From contig NZ_CP115166.1 of NCBI RefSeq assembly GCF_028622095.1, positions 372,001-436,000 of the forward strand: 64,000 nt of DNA. Reading direction: 5' to 3'. This DNA comes from Deinococcus aquaticus (GTDB lineage Bacteria > Deinococcota > Deinococci > Deinococcales > Deinococcaceae). Made by a program: the position numbers and the translations under genes. Positions 9,268-19,588 of this stretch are shown one piece after another. The notes under the pieces are model-generated. The model had not been told where the DNA came from and did no database searches. It saw only the letters and a list, made by a program, of their open reading frames with translations. Numbering within the stretch: the stretch's first letter is position 1; each line of letters begins with the position of its first letter.

Positions 9268-9684
9268 ATGCGAATCGGCGAACTCGCAAACCTCACCGGC
9301 AGCAGCGTCCGCGCCCTGCGGCACTACGACCGGATGGGTGTCCTCAGCAGCGCCCGCCAGGACAACGGCTACCGCACCTTCACGCCGGAAGACGTGGGCC
9401 GCGTGCGCCTGATCCGCATGTTCCTGTCGGTCGGCTTCACCCTCGACGAGATCCGCCAGTACGCCCCGTGCTGGCAGGGCGACCTGAAGCCCGGCGATCC
9501 CGTTCCGGGTGTCGCGGCCGCCGACTTTTACCGCCGCAAACTCGCGGAGATCGACGGGCAGCTGCGCGACCTGCACGTCATCCGCGACCGCCTGACCGCG
9601 CAGCTGAGTGACCTCGAACGCTCCGGCACGACCTGCGCCGCCCCACTCCCGGAGGATCCACATGAACCTGACCCTCGTCCGTAA
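9268..9684 (+). CDS. MerR-family transcriptional regulator
   Basis: DNA-binding regulator of 138 residues. The N-terminal winged helix is typical: MRIGELANLTGSSVRALRHY, then GYRTF and the second helix pair ending in the FTLDEI region. A coiled-coil dimerisation helix follows (about 85-120). The C-terminus is short and has one Cys (TTCAAP), so no metal-binding loop like that of MerR or CueR is clear. It probably controls itself and the overlapping metal-dependent hydrolase through the palindrome in its own promoter. Overlaps the next gene by 23 bases. Confidence 0.92.
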   Translation: MRIGELANLTGSSVRALRHYDRMGVLSSARQDNGYRTFTPEDVGRVRLIRMFLSVGFTLDEIRQYAPCWQGDLKPGDPVPGVAAADFYRRKLAEIDGQLRDLHVIRDRLTAQLSDLERSGTTCAAPLPEDPHEPDPRP

Positions 9685-10408
9685 CGCCACCCTGCGCCTG
9701 AACATTGCCGGGCAGACGGTCCTGATCGACCCGATGCTCGGCGGGCGGCACACCCTGCCGTCGTTCGCGGGCATCGAGGCCAATCCCACCGTGCCCCTGC
9801 CCATGACGCCCGACGCGGTGCTGGACGGCATGACCCTGCTGGTCGTGTCGCACCTCCACCCGGATCACCTGGACCCGGCGGCCATCGCGGCCCTCCCGAA
9901 GGACCTGCCGCTGCTGTGCCAGCCGGGCGACGAGGCCACCCTGCAAGGGCACGGCTTCCAGAACGTCACGCCGCTTCAAGGCACGGTCAGCGTGGCTGGC
10001 CTGACCTTCACCCGCACGGACGGCGAGCACGGCAGCGGCGAGATCCTCACGCAGATGGGGGCCGCGATGGGCTTCGTCCTGCGCGCCCCCGGCGAACCCA
10101 CCCTGTACTGGGCGGGCGACACCGTCCTGATCCCGGCCGTTCGGGACACCATCGCGCGGGAGCAGCCGGCCGTGATCGTCACCCACTCGGGCGGCGCGGC
10201 GCTGGGCGGCACGCTGCTGATCATGGACGCCGCGCAGACGGTGGACGTGCTGCGCGCCGCCCCAGACGCGACGGTCGTGGCCGTGCACCTGGAAAGCCTC
10301 GACCACTGCTTCACTTCCCGCAACGCCCTCCGGGAAGCGGCGCAGGAGGCCGGAGTCGCGGCGCGCCTGCTCGTCCCGCAGGACGGGGAGACCCTGACCC
10401 TGAACTGA
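9662..10408 (+). CDS. Metallo-beta-lactamase-fold hydrolase
   Basis: 248-residue predicted metal-dependent hydrolase, similar in layout to UlaG/MBL-fold proteins. The metal-binding signature SHLHPDHLD (HxHxDH) is at about residues 60-68. Further likely ligands are YWAGDT (Asp, about 155) and VHLESLDHC near the C-terminus. ATG 9662 has GGAGG six bases upstream (9651-9655) inside the merR gene. The substrate is unknown; the operon with a MerR regulator suggests a role in a small-molecule or stress response. Confidence 0.88.
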   Translation: MNLTLVRNATLRLNIAGQTVLIDPMLGGRHTLPSFAGIEANPTVPLPMTPDAVLDGMTLLVVSHLHPDHLDPAAIAALPKDLPLLCQPGDEATLQGHGFQNVTPLQGTVSVAGLTFTRTDGEHGSGEILTQMGAAMGFVLRAPGEPTLYWAGDTVLIPAVRDTIAREQPAVIVTHSGGAALGGTLLIMDAAQTVDVLRAAPDATVVAVHLESLDHCFTSRNALREAAQEAGVAARLLVPQDGETLTLN

Positions 10409-10535
10409 TACGGGTTCCGTTGATGAAACAGACGGAACCCGTACAGCTCCCACTTGCTCTGCGGCGCCGCTCTGCGAGTCCGCCCGGATGGCAATGGTTT
10501 TACAATCCTTTCAGCCGGAGTTCGCATGAGTGACC
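10409..10535. repeat. Partial dispersed repeat
   Basis: Starts GATACGGGTTCCG with a matching CGGAACCCGTAC 20 bases later (a small hairpin, possible terminator), then has a second block (CCGGATGGCAATGG, TTTACAATCCTTTCAGCCGGAGTTCGCATGAG) that resembles the end of the 34375-34497 repeat. No gene was found between here and 10631. Confidence 0.55.
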
Positions 10536-10631
10536 CGCACCTCCCCTGGCACGTTCATCGTCTGTGCGGCGGGACTTGTGGTGGGCTTCACGCAGCGCCG
10601 CCCGCGCGGCGCCGGGCGGCACACTGCGGGC

Positions 10632-11654
10632 ATGAGAATCCCGAAACGACTGCTGCTGACCGCTGCCGTGGGGGCTGTCGCCGCCCGCCGCGCCTTCCGT
10701 GCGCCGTACGACCTGACGGGCCGCGCGGCGCTGATCACCGGCGGGTCGCGCGGGCTGGGGCTGGCCCTGGCCCGCGAACTACTGGACCGGGGGGCGCGCG
10801 TGACCCTGATGGCCCGCTCGGCCGGGGACCTGGAGCGCGCGCAGGCCAGTCTGAACGCGGGCGAGCGGGTGCAGGTGGTGGCGGGTGACGTGACCGTCAC
10901 GGCCGACATCGAGCGGGCCGTCGAGCAGACCGTGCGGGCGCACGGGCGGCTGGACGTGCTGGTGAACAACGCGGGGCTGATTCAGGTGGGTCCCCTGGCG
11001 GACATGACCGAGGAGGACTTCCGGGAGATTCTGGAAGTGAACGCCCTGGCGCCGCTGCGCCTGACGCTCGCCGCGCGTCCGCACCTGCGGGGCGGGGGGC
11101 GCGTGCTGATCGTGTCGTCGGTGGGTGGGAGGGTGGCGGTGCCGCACCTGGCGCCGTACTCGGTGAGCAAGTTCGCTTCGGCGGGGCTGGGGCAGGCGCT
11201 GCGGACGGAACTGGCGCGGGAGGGCATCACGGTCACGACGGTCCTGCCGGGCCTGATGCGGACCGGGAGTCCCATGAACGCCAGCGTGAAGGGCCGCCAC
11301 GCGCAGGAGTACGCGTGGTTCGCCACGGCGGACAGTCTGCCGGTGGTGTCGCTGGACGCGCGGGAGGCGGCGCGGCGCATCGTGGATGCCCTGGTGCGCG
11401 GGGACGCGGAGACCATGGTGGGCGGCCCGGCGTGGCTGCTGCGGGTAGCGCAGGCGCTGGCACCGCAGCTCACGGCGGACCTGATGGGCCTGACCAATCG
11501 CCTACTGCCCGCCCCGGCCGGTTCCACTGTTACGCGGGTGGGACGTGAGGTGGAGGGCACGGTCACTCAGCGGAATCCCATCAAGCGCGCGGCCGAGGTG
11601 GAGTTCAACCAGCTCGGAGCGCACCGGGAAGGGACGCCGGGCGACCTGAAGTGA
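10632..11654 (+). CDS. Short-chain dehydrogenase/reductase
   Basis: NAD(P)-dependent oxidoreductase, 340 residues. An N-terminal hydrophobic helix ([13 protein letters not shown]) could be a membrane anchor. The Rossmann fold has TGGSRGLG (about residues 36-43), NNAG (about 115) and the catalytic SSVGG...YSVSK. The C-terminal 70 residues are longer than in a minimal SDR. ATG 10632 is chosen because the open frame upstream lacks SDR homology and runs through repeat-like sequence. First of three same-strand genes (SDR, SRPBCC, zinc alcohol dehydrogenase), a combination I believe recurs in other bacteria. Substrate unknown. Confidence 0.88.
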   Translation: MRIPKRLLLTAAVGAVAARRAFRAPYDLTGRAALITGGSRGLGLALARELLDRGARVTLMARSAGDLERAQASLNAGERVQVVAGDVTVTADIERAVEQTVRAHGRLDVLVNNAGLIQVGPLADMTEEDFREILEVNALAPLRLTLAARPHLRGGGRVLIVSSVGGRVAVPHLAPYSVSKFASAGLGQALRTELAREGITVTTVLPGLMRTGSPMNASVKGRHAQEYAWFATADSLPVVSLDAREAARRIVDALVRGDAETMVGGPAWLLRVAQALAPQLTADLMGLTNRLLPAPAGSTVTRVGREVEGTVTQRNPIKRAAEVEFNQLGAHREGTPGDLK

Positions 11655-11689
11655 TCCTTGAGAAGATAGTCACACAGTAACCGGTTCCG

Positions 11690-11745
11690 CAAAGAGCCCG
11701 CGTGAGGCGGAGTTGACTGATGCGGATTCCGTCTGCTTCGACTTC
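11690..11745. repeat. Possible fragment of the dispersed repeat
   Basis: GGCGGAGTTGACTGATGCGGATTCCGTCTG shares the GGATTCCGTCTG and TGATnCGG pieces of the repeat family. It is short and diverged, so the call is tentative. Confidence 0.35.
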
Positions 11746-11814
11746 CTTGCGCACTCCATTCCATCCGTTTTCTTTCCCCGTACGCCCGCTGGCGTGCGCC
11801 GCTGGAGGTTCCCC

Positions 11815-12581
11815 ATGAGCGCAGACCGACCCACCACGAACCCGACCGACCCGGCCGCCCTGCCGGATGCGGCGCCGGAGGCCGACCTGACAGAGACCGG
11901 CACTGCGCACCTGCCCACGCTGGAGCGCTCCGTGATGGGCAGCGTCGGCGTGGCGCTGATGGGCGCCGGCCTGCGCAGCGCCCGCCCCTTCCAGAAACTC
12001 GTGCTGGGGGGCGTGGGGGCCGGCCTGACCGCGATGGCCGCCACCGGCCGTAACCCCATCGCGGCCGCCCTGAAGATCCGGCAGACCGGGCAGGGCGAGG
12101 TGCTCGTGCGTGACGCCGTCACGGTCGGGAAGCCCGCAGACGTCCTGTACGGCGTGTGGCGGGACCTGGCGGGCCTGCCGCGCCTGATGACGCACCTGCA
12201 ATCGGTCGAGGTGCTGGACGACACGCGGTCCCGCTGGACGGTCAGGGCGCCCACCGGCACGGTCAGCTGGGACGCGCAGATCACGGCGGACGAACCGGGC
12301 CGCCGCCTCGCGTGGGCGTCCCTGCCGGGCGCGGCCATCGAGAACCACGGCGAGGTCGTGTTCCGCGAGGCGCCTGGTGACCGGGGCACGGAAGTCGTGG
12401 TGCGCCTCGCCTACCGCCCGCCGGGTGGAACGGTCGGCGCGGTCGCCGCGCGCCTGTTCGGGGAGGAACCCGCGCAGCAACTGCGCGACGACCTGATGCG
12501 CTTCAAACGGGAGCAGGAACTGGGCTTCGCGCCCACTACAGAGGGCCAGAGCAGCGGCCGCGCCGCCCACGGGGGTCAGGC

Positions 12582-12585
<4 letters not shown>
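11815..12585 (+). CDS. SRPBCC (cyclase/dehydrase-like) protein with hydrophobic N-terminal segment
   Basis: 256 residues. An N-terminal segment with small hydrophobic stretches ([25 protein letters not shown]) resembles the DUF2892-like membrane region often fused to this family. It is followed by an SRPBCC/START-fold domain (about 95-245): [47 protein letters not shown]. Such domains bind hydrophobic ligands. ATG 11815 has GGAGG six bases upstream. Its stop overlaps the next gene by four bases, so the two are translationally coupled. No ligand can be named. Confidence 0.82.
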
Positions 12586-13760
<1,175 letters not shown>

Positions 13761-13807
13761 GCCGGGTGGTTCGCCTGAGTTCTTGCGGGGAAGTCTCGCG
13801 GATCGCA

Positions 13808-13857
13808 GCCTGTATGCACTCGACAGGCCCATCAGTGTCCGCCCAGTGCATACAGGC
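13808..13857. other. Perfect 13-bp inverted repeat
   Basis: GCCTGTATGCACT and AGTGCATACAGGC are perfect reverse complements separated by 24 bases, shortly after the alcohol dehydrogenase stop. It could be a terminator stem or a protein-binding dyad; there is no U tract. The rest of the gap 13761-14135 has only the hairpin at 14052-14077. Confidence 0.55.
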
Positions 13858-14051
13858 GCAGCCTTTCAGGGCTCCCTCTGTCCGGAATGCGGGAGCCTCG
13901 GGAGCCGGGGCGGGTGCCGGGCGTAGACGGCGCGGTGTCGTTCCGGATCGTCACGGACAGACGGCGCTCCATCGTCCGTTCGCGGACAGCGGCTCCAACT
14001 GAGCCTGTCACCGCCAGCGGTTCCAGAACCGCGTCTGGAACTGCCCTTCGA

Positions 14052-14077
14052 GAAGCCTCATCTCTCGGTGAGGCTTC
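14052..14077. terminator. Hairpin at 3' end of pilus operon
   Basis: GAAGCCTCA, an eight-base loop, TGAGGCTTC: a perfect 9-bp stem lying 3' of the minus-strand usher gene and between convergent transcription units. It lacks a U tract. Confidence 0.55.
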
Positions 14078-14135
14078 AGGCTGTTGCGGCAGCAGCTCCC
14101 GAAAGGGGAAACTGCGTGACTGGATCAGGCCGCAG

Positions 14136-16292
14136 TCACGGGTTGCAGCGGACGGTGCCCTGGGTGCCCGGTTGGCCGAGTGTCACGCGGCACTGTTCCC
14201 CGTTTTCCAGAATGAGTTCCGCCGTCGTCGCGGCCGGCTGATCGGGAATCAGGGCGGTGCCGAATCCGTCCAGTGTGAATTCCTGCCCGTCCGGCAGGCG
14301 AACGGTGCCGTAGGTCGCTTCTGCTCCGGCGAACGTCAGGAACTGGAGGACCTGGGACCGCTGGAAGTTTCCTCGCCAGTTCACCCGTACCGCTCCGGCC
14401 TCCAGTGTGCCGAGTTGCAGCTTGGCTTCCCGCACGGTGATCTCGATGGGGAGCGTGGCGGTGTCCACCTGAATCTCTGCCTCTTCTCCGGGAGAGACCG
14501 CGAGTACCAGCGACCCGTTGGCGTCCGTTCGGCCCTGCAGGACTCCCGAGACGAAGATGGGCAGGTTGGGAACTCCGGTTTCCAGCAGGACAGATACCGT
14601 CCCTCCGCGCACCGAGCGGGCGTACGCGCGGCCCTGCGTGAACGCGGCGGCCCCCGCCACGTTCAGGGCCACCTGTCCGTCCGATCCTGCTCCGATCTTC
14701 ACGTCCGTGACGCCCTGCCGTTCGTACTCGCCGTACAGCAGGCCCGCACCGTAGGTCAGGGTGGCCCGCTGGCCCGGCGTGGGAGTGAAGGTCGTGGTGG
14801 CACGCACGGAGGGCGCGCCCGTGCCCCCGGCGGCACTCACGACGGAACTCCACTGCGAGTCCGGTCTGTACCCGAGCGTCAGACTGAACTGCCGGGAGCG
14901 TTCACCGACGCGCGCGGCGGCGCTGACGCGGATCTGTTCGGTCAGGTCGCCGCTGGCCTGCACCCGGCCGAACCAGCCGTCCTGCGCGCCACTGAATCCC
15001 ACACCCGCCGAGGTGGCAATGCCGCTGAGGGTGGAGGCGACGTTCACTTCTCCCGTGCCTGCGCGGGCGTTCTGAAGTGGGATCTGTGCCCTGATCCCCA
15101 GGCCCACCTGATCGTTCAGCCGGGTGCTGAAGGCCGCTGAGAGCGACGTGCCGGGTACGCCCACGTTCCGGGAGAGGCCCACGTTCAACTCGTGGTTCTC
15201 ACCGGCGGTCGTGACGACCAGAGCGCCACTGGTCTCACCTCCTTTCACGCTGGCCTGCCCGCTGACCATCACGGCGGAAGACAGCCCGTACGCGGCCTGG
15301 GCTGCCGCGTAAGGCGCAGCGCCCAGCGCGCCCGCTTCCACGGTCGCCCGGGTCGTGCCGGGCGGCAGGAGGGCCGCCGGGAACCGGTAATCGGCCGACA
15401 CTTCGCGCCGCCCGGCGGCGTCCTCCACAGTGGCCACAATGCTGCCGGAACTTCCGGCAAGCGGCACCTGCTGGAACAGGACGCGGCCCGCACCGAGGGT
15501 CCAGCGGCCCAGTCGCTTCCCGCCGGAGGTCAGGGTCACGGTACCCGGCAACGGCAGGTTCACCGTGAATTCCGTGAGGCGCGCCGCGCGGATCTCGCCC
15601 GTCGCCTGAACGCCACTCAGCAGTTCCTGCCCGCCAGTCAGGCGCGGCGGTACGTTCCAGCCGACCTGCACGTGAGAATCCCGGTCCAGCTGATAGCGCG
15701 CCGACGCGGACGGCGTGACCTGCACGGCCCGTACCGACGACCCGCTTTCCGTGACACCCACCCGGGCACTGACCGGACCCTGCGTGAACGCACCTTCCAG
15801 CCGGGCCCGCTGCTCGAGGACGCCCGCGCCGGACCGGTACAGGTCCAAGCCGTATTCCACCGAGTACAGCGGAATGTCCGTCACGGTGTCCGGAGCGGCC
15901 ACTTCAGGCGGCGTTCCGACGTTCACCACGTAGTCCGGCAGCAGCTTCAGCTGCGGCTCGAACGTGACGGACAGTTGCTCCGGGTCGAACGTGGCGCCCA
16001 GCGCGGCACTCAGCCGCGTGAAGGCCAGACTGTCGCACACGGCGCGTTCCTCACCGTACCGTTCCTCGCCGGGTTTCAGGGCGTCGATCTGCACCCACAC
16101 CTGACCGGCCGGCCGGCGAACCAGGAACGTCCCCCGGTTCACGCCGCCCACGCGCACATCCGCCAGTTCCTCCGGAGCGTCGCAGACGGAAGAGACCTGC
16201 TGCGCTCCCGCCGAGGCACTCAGAACGGCCAGAAACGCCGTGAGAACCGCACACCGCCTCACGAACAGCCGCTCGGGCCGCTCACTTCGCAT
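14136..16292 (-). CDS. Fimbrial outer-membrane usher protein
   Basis: Predicted beta-barrel usher that threads pilin-chaperone complexes through the outer membrane. 718 residues, somewhat short for the family. A signal peptide (LTAFLAVLSASAGA) is followed by an N-terminal domain with Cys (SSVCDAPEEL, AVCDSL), a long barrel of alternating short strands (repeated VSAxxGxxxxGxxxVxATT patterns), and a C-terminal segment ending in EQCRVTLG. The NLPLPGTVTLTSGGKRLG and DAAGRREVSADYRF parts look like the usher plug and barrel. Start overlaps the chaperone stop by 11 bases. Last gene of the pilus operon, as usual for archaic (Csu-type) systems that lack a downstream tip gene. Confidence 0.85.
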   Translation of the reverse strand: MRSERPERLFVRRCAVLTAFLAVLSASAGAQQVSSVCDAPEELADVRVGGVNRGTFLVRRPAGQVWVQIDALKPGEERYGEERAVCDSLAFTRLSAALGATFDPEQLSVTFEPQLKLLPDYVVNVGTPPEVAAPDTVTDIPLYSVEYGLDLYRSGAGVLEQRARLEGAFTQGPVSARVGVTESGSSVRAVQVTPSASARYQLDRDSHVQVGWNVPPRLTGGQELLSGVQATGEIRAARLTEFTVNLPLPGTVTLTSGGKRLGRWTLGAGRVLFQQVPLAGSSGSIVATVEDAAGRREVSADYRFPAALLPPGTTRATVEAGALGAAPYAAAQAAYGLSSAVMVSGQASVKGGETSGALVVTTAGENHELNVGLSRNVGVPGTSLSAAFSTRLNDQVGLGIRAQIPLQNARAGTGEVNVASTLSGIATSAGVGFSGAQDGWFGRVQASGDLTEQIRVSAAARVGERSRQFSLTLGYRPDSQWSSVVSAAGGTGAPSVRATTTFTPTPGQRATLTYGAGLLYGEYERQGVTDVKIGAGSDGQVALNVAGAAAFTQGRAYARSVRGGTVSVLLETGVPNLPIFVSGVLQGRTDANGSLVLAVSPGEEAEIQVDTATLPIEITVREAKLQLGTLEAGAVRVNWRGNFQRSQVLQFLTFAGAEATYGTVRLPDGQEFTLDGFGTALIPDQPAATTAELILENGEQCRVTLGQPGTQGTVRCNP

Positions 16293-16992
16293 CGACCATC
16301 AACCTCACGGGCTTCTGATTCAGGTCCGTTGCCGTGAACTCCAGCGTCGCGGCGTTCTGCGCCTCCGCCGGCAGCGGCACCTGCATCGTGGCACCACTCA
16401 GCACGTACTGCGCGCCCAGATCGAACGCCTGCCCGCCCGCCGTGACGCGGATGTTCCGGAACACGCCGTACCCATCCCCACTGTTGCGCAGCACCAGCGC
16501 CCGGGGCGCACCCGCCGGGGACAGCGTCACGCTGATCTGCGGTTTCGCGGCGGGACGCTCCACGAACAGCGGCAGGCTGAACACGTACCGGGGCGTGATG
16601 GTCGCCCCCGTGGTCCCCGACGCCCCGGACGGCGCGGCCGTCACCTTCTGCCGCAGAATCAACCGGTACGTGACCGACGCCGACGTCGGCGTCTGCCGCA
16701 ACGCCACGCGCACCACCTGACTACGGCCCGCCGCGACCGTGAACGACCCCGGACTGACCACCGCGTCCCGGGTGGGCACCAGCACTTCCTGCCCGTCCCG
16801 CTGCGTCCACGCCACCACTTCCGCCGTGAACGCCGCTTCGTCCGTGTCCGTGTTCGTGACGGTCGTGGACGTCGTCAGACCCTGCGCCGGGTTCAGGTTC
16901 AGCAGGACCGGACTCATCACGAACCTCGCCGCGTCAACCTGCCCGGCGAGCAACACACCCATCAACAACGCAACTCTTCTCAAATTTGACAT
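16282..16992 (-). CDS. Periplasmic pilus chaperone
   Basis: PapD-like chaperone of the archaic (CsuC-type) branch, predicted to donate a strand to pilins in the periplasm. 236 residues with a signal peptide (RRVALLMGVLLAGQVDA). The first Ig domain carries RFVMSPVLLNLNP, VVSPGSFTVAAGRSQVVRVAL and VTYRLILRQKV, and the second ends at KPVRLMV. ATG 16992 is preferred over 16998 because AAGGA is five bases before it. Between the pilins and the usher, with an 11-base overlap into the usher. Confidence 0.88.
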   Translation of the reverse strand: MSNLRRVALLMGVLLAGQVDAARFVMSPVLLNLNPAQGLTTSTTVTNTDTDEAAFTAEVVAWTQRDGQEVLVPTRDAVVSPGSFTVAAGRSQVVRVALRQTPTSASVTYRLILRQKVTAAPSGASGTTGATITPRYVFSLPLFVERPAAKPQISVTLSPAGAPRALVLRNSGDGYGVFRNIRVTAGGQAFDLGAQYVLSGATMQVPLPAEAQNAATLEFTATDLNQKPVRLMVDAK

Positions 16993-17079
16993 GATCATCC
17001 TTAGGTCTGCGGCGGTGAACGCCTGAAAAAAGCTTCCTCTGTTAATGAGCAACCCGGACAGGACGCGGCCCGCCCGGGT

Positions 17080-17496
17080 TCAAAAAATGACGGTCAACGT
17101 CAGGTCGTCCGTGTACTCTCCCGTCACCGCGCCCCACTGCCCCGCCGGGACCGTCACGGGAAGGGTCAGCGTCCCCCCCACCACCCGCAGGGCCGCCGCG
17201 TTCGGAATCACGTACGCCAGCGAGGACGCCCCGAACCGCATGACGCCCAGGAACCGGCCCGTACTCACCTCGACCCTGCCGCCAGCACTACTGAGTTCCA
17301 CACCACTAACGGACTCGCCACTGGCGCACGTAACGGGCACCTGCAACGACACCCGCCAGTCCTGCGCGTACTGGTAAGCTCCGACGCTTCCCGCGACCGG
17401 CGCGCCGAACACGCACGACGCCTGGACGGCCCCGCACAGGCAGGCGATCAGCGCCCCACTCCTGACCCAGTGGCCCGCAGCAGCCCGTCCAGGCAC
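17080..17496 (-). CDS. Spore-coat-U-domain pilin (minor subunit)
   Basis: 138 residues with a signal peptide (GALIACLCGAVQASC) and the C-terminal pattern GEYTDDLTLTVIF that ends spore-coat-U/archaic pilin domains. GTG 17496 lies two bases after the stop of the preceding pilin gene, so it is translated from the same message. It is shorter than the other pilins and missing part of the N-terminal extension; a minor or terminating subunit is possible. The 90 bases to the chaperone hold no gene. Confidence 0.75.
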   Translation of the reverse strand: MPGRAAAGHWVRSGALIACLCGAVQASCVFGAPVAGSVGAYQYAQDWRVSLQVPVTCASGESVSGVELSSAGGRVEVSTGRFLGVMRFGASSLAYVIPNAAALRVVGGTLTLPVTVPAGQWGAVTGEYTDDLTLTVIF

Positions 17497-17498
17497 GA

Positions 17499-18014
17499 TT
17501 AGAACTCCACCGTGAAATCAACCGTGCCGGTATAGAACCCGGTCGGCGCACCGAACTGCGCCTGCTGGGGGTAACCCGCGAAAATGTTCGACGGGTACCT
17601 CACGGCGCCCTTGAAAGGGCCATTGGCTTGGATGTTACTGCTAACAGGCGAGTACCAGACCAGCGTATTGAGAGTCGGATTGCCCGGAGTGCCATCCAAC
17701 GTCAGGGGCACCGTGATGGCCGTCCCTCTCGCAGTGGCAGCGGCACTCCCACCGATGCGGCGGCCTGTCAATGACGTGCCCGCGTTGCAGAACACGCTTA
17801 CACCCACCGAATCGGCACTATCACTGTATCCGCTAGCCAGGGCCGCCTCGTAATCGCTCATATTAATTTCGGAATTACTGTTGCCCGTACTAAACTGACA
17901 GGCCGACTGGGTTGCCGCATTGACGGTAACTGTGTTGGTCGTGGTGGCCGCAGTGGCATTCGCGCTCCAGAGACTGGGCAGCACTATTGCAATGATCATC
18001 CGATGGAGTTTCAC
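17499..18014 (-). CDS. Spore-coat-U-domain pilin
   Basis: 171-residue secreted subunit of the archaic chaperone-usher pilus. Signal peptide (IIAIVLPSLWSANATA), a donor-strand-like N-terminus (NTVTVNAATQSACQF) and the final strand FYTGTVDFTVEF. Cys pairs (SACQF, VFCNAG) are placed as in CsuA/B-type pilins. GTG 18014 has AGAGGAAG upstream. Somewhat less GC-rich than the flanking genes. Its longer middle loop (QANGPFKGAVRYPSNIF) sets it apart from the two first pilins; it could be a tip or adapter subunit. Confidence 0.82.
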   Translation of the reverse strand: MKLHRMIIAIVLPSLWSANATAATTTNTVTVNAATQSACQFSTGNSNSEINMSDYEAALASGYSDSADSVGVSVFCNAGTSLTGRRIGGSAAATARGTAITVPLTLDGTPGNPTLNTLVWYSPVSSNIQANGPFKGAVRYPSNIFAGYPQQAQFGAPTGFYTGTVDFTVEF

Positions 18015-18090
18015 TTATCTTCCTCTATGAACGGGAAAGAACTATTCAACAGAGACAACTCAGTCAGTTGCATGATGACAGCAATATGAC

Positions 18091-18951
18091 TCACTGCACC
18101 AGCGTCAAGTCGTCCATCCACCATTGTGGCGAAGAACTCGTGACACGTTTGACCCCTCTCCAGTTCAAGGCAAGTGTGGCGTAGCCCTGGTTATAGGTGT
18201 TGCTGAAAGTAATCTGACCAATAACCTGATCGCTGTTATCTATTGCCGTCAGAGTGACGGGCGAACCATCCGAAGCAACAGTCATAGATTTAAGATTAAA
18301 TGTGCTTCCGTCTACTTTTCCTATGGTTCCTCCACCCGAAAAGTAGATACCAGTACGACCCTGTGGTAAATAAATGCTATTGTCAAGAACAAGAGTTGGA
18401 GCTCCTAGCGCGAAGCCTTTGTAAATATAGGGAGAGCCAACAAACGCAGCATTCCCCACTCCAATACCTGCGCCTACATCCTCAAAGTCTATTCCGGAAT
18501 CCGAGACGACTGCCGTGAAATTTACAGTCTTTATGTCATTTCCACAGATGAGTCTAATGGCGTACGTGCCGCTATTGACGTACTCATGATTCTGGGTCTG
18601 GTTACTCAGCGAGCTGGGCGTTGGCGTTGTCACTGTGCTAATAGATCCATCGCCCCATTCAATACTGCAGGGAGTGCTTTGCGGATAGGTAGTCTTAAAG
18701 TAAGCACGAGCCGTGCTACTGGTCACCTTCAAGACATTTAAATAGGATTTAGGAGCAGAAACAATTTGACTCGTCACCGCGCTACTCAATCCAAGACGCT
18801 GAATATCCAATTGAACCCGCGCTTCAAATTCAGTAACGAATGACGAAATCTTAAGACGATCTGGCGAGTAGGCGGACACAGGAGCAGAAGGCACCTGACC
18901 ACATGAAGCAAGAACGATTGATACTCCCAACAAAAAAGACAACTTTTTCAT
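18091..18951 (-). CDS. Lipoprotein of unknown function inside pilus operon
   Basis: 286 residues. The N-terminus MKKLSFLLGVSIVLASCG is a clear lipoprotein signal with the lipobox Cys at 17. After a helical region (about 30-75) there is a PKD-like beta domain (about 85-150: CSIEWGDGS, HEYVNSGTYAIRL, a typical PKD WGDG...H.Y..G.Y pattern). A second beta-sandwich follows (about 165-286) with GIDFEDVGAGI, IYKGFALGAPTL and DQVIGQITFSN, resembling secreted surface-domain sequences. ATG 18951 has AGGAG six bases upstream. Base composition is far more AT-rich than the rest of the window, which suggests recent acquisition. Possible adhesin; no function can be named. Confidence 0.75.
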   Translation of the reverse strand: MKKLSFLLGVSIVLASCGQVPSAPVSAYSPDRLKISSFVTEFEARVQLDIQRLGLSSAVTSQIVSAPKSYLNVLKVTSSTARAYFKTTYPQSTPCSIEWGDGSISTVTTPTPSSLSNQTQNHEYVNSGTYAIRLICGNDIKTVNFTAVVSDSGIDFEDVGAGIGVGNAAFVGSPYIYKGFALGAPTLVLDNSIYLPQGRTGIYFSGGGTIGKVDGSTFNLKSMTVASDGSPVTLTAIDNSDQVIGQITFSNTYNQGYATLALNWRGVKRVTSSSPQWWMDDLTLVQ

Positions 18952-19061
18952 AACTTCTCCTGAAAGTAAGGCGATTAAGTACTTGGTAATCAGCTCAATC
19001 GTCAACGGTTGTACTGTAGAAAACTATTTGGTGCTGGCCTCGGTAGGTGTACAGAGTGGAG

Positions 19062-19520
19062 TTACCAGCCGATGTAGTAGTCAACGACAGCGCTGTACGA
19101 ACCGTTCGGGGCTGTCCACTGCTGCGCCGCTGCCGTCGCCGTCAGGCCGTAGGTGTAGCGGCTGCCGTCAGCAGGGTTGCTGGGGACCAGCGTGGGGTCG
19201 ATGTCGGTGGTGAGCACCACGTTCAGTTTGTTGGCGCCGTTCATCAGATCGATGCTGCCGTTGGCATTCCACTGGGTGTCGTCCCAGTAGCCCAGGAACG
19301 GGCTGGAGTCCAGGTTGCAGCGCACGCTGACCTTGCCGGAACCGGTGGCGGCCGTCGAGGTGGCTGCCTGGTAGTTGAACAGGATCTGGTCGGCCGCTGT
19401 GATTTCGCAGGCATCCGTCACGGTGGCGTTCACGGCGACCGGGGCGTTGGCGGGGCTGGCAGCCACCGCTCCGCTCAGCAGGGTGGCGGCCAGGAGGAAG
19501 GGAACTGTATTCAGGTGCAT
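19062..19520 (-). CDS. Spore-coat-U-domain pilin
   Basis: 152-residue secreted pilin. Signal peptide NTVPFLLAATLLSGAVAA, then the donor strand APVAVNATVTDACEI, a second Cys (VRCNLD) and the terminal strand SYSAVVDYYIGW. ATG 19520 follows AAGGAG by four bases. The 68-base gap to the first pilin has no promoter I can see, so it belongs to the same transcript. Confidence 0.85.
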   Translation of the reverse strand: MHLNTVPFLLAATLLSGAVAASPANAPVAVNATVTDACEITAADQILFNYQAATSTAATGSGKVSVRCNLDSSPFLGYWDDTQWNANGSIDLMNGANKLNVVLTTDIDPTLVPSNPADGSRYTYGLTATAAAQQWTAPNGSYSAVVDYYIGW

Positions 19521-19588
19521 GGCACTCCTTGGTTGCAGCAGAAGAAGGATGAACCGGTCAGGATTCGGCCGGTTCATCCGGTGTCGGG

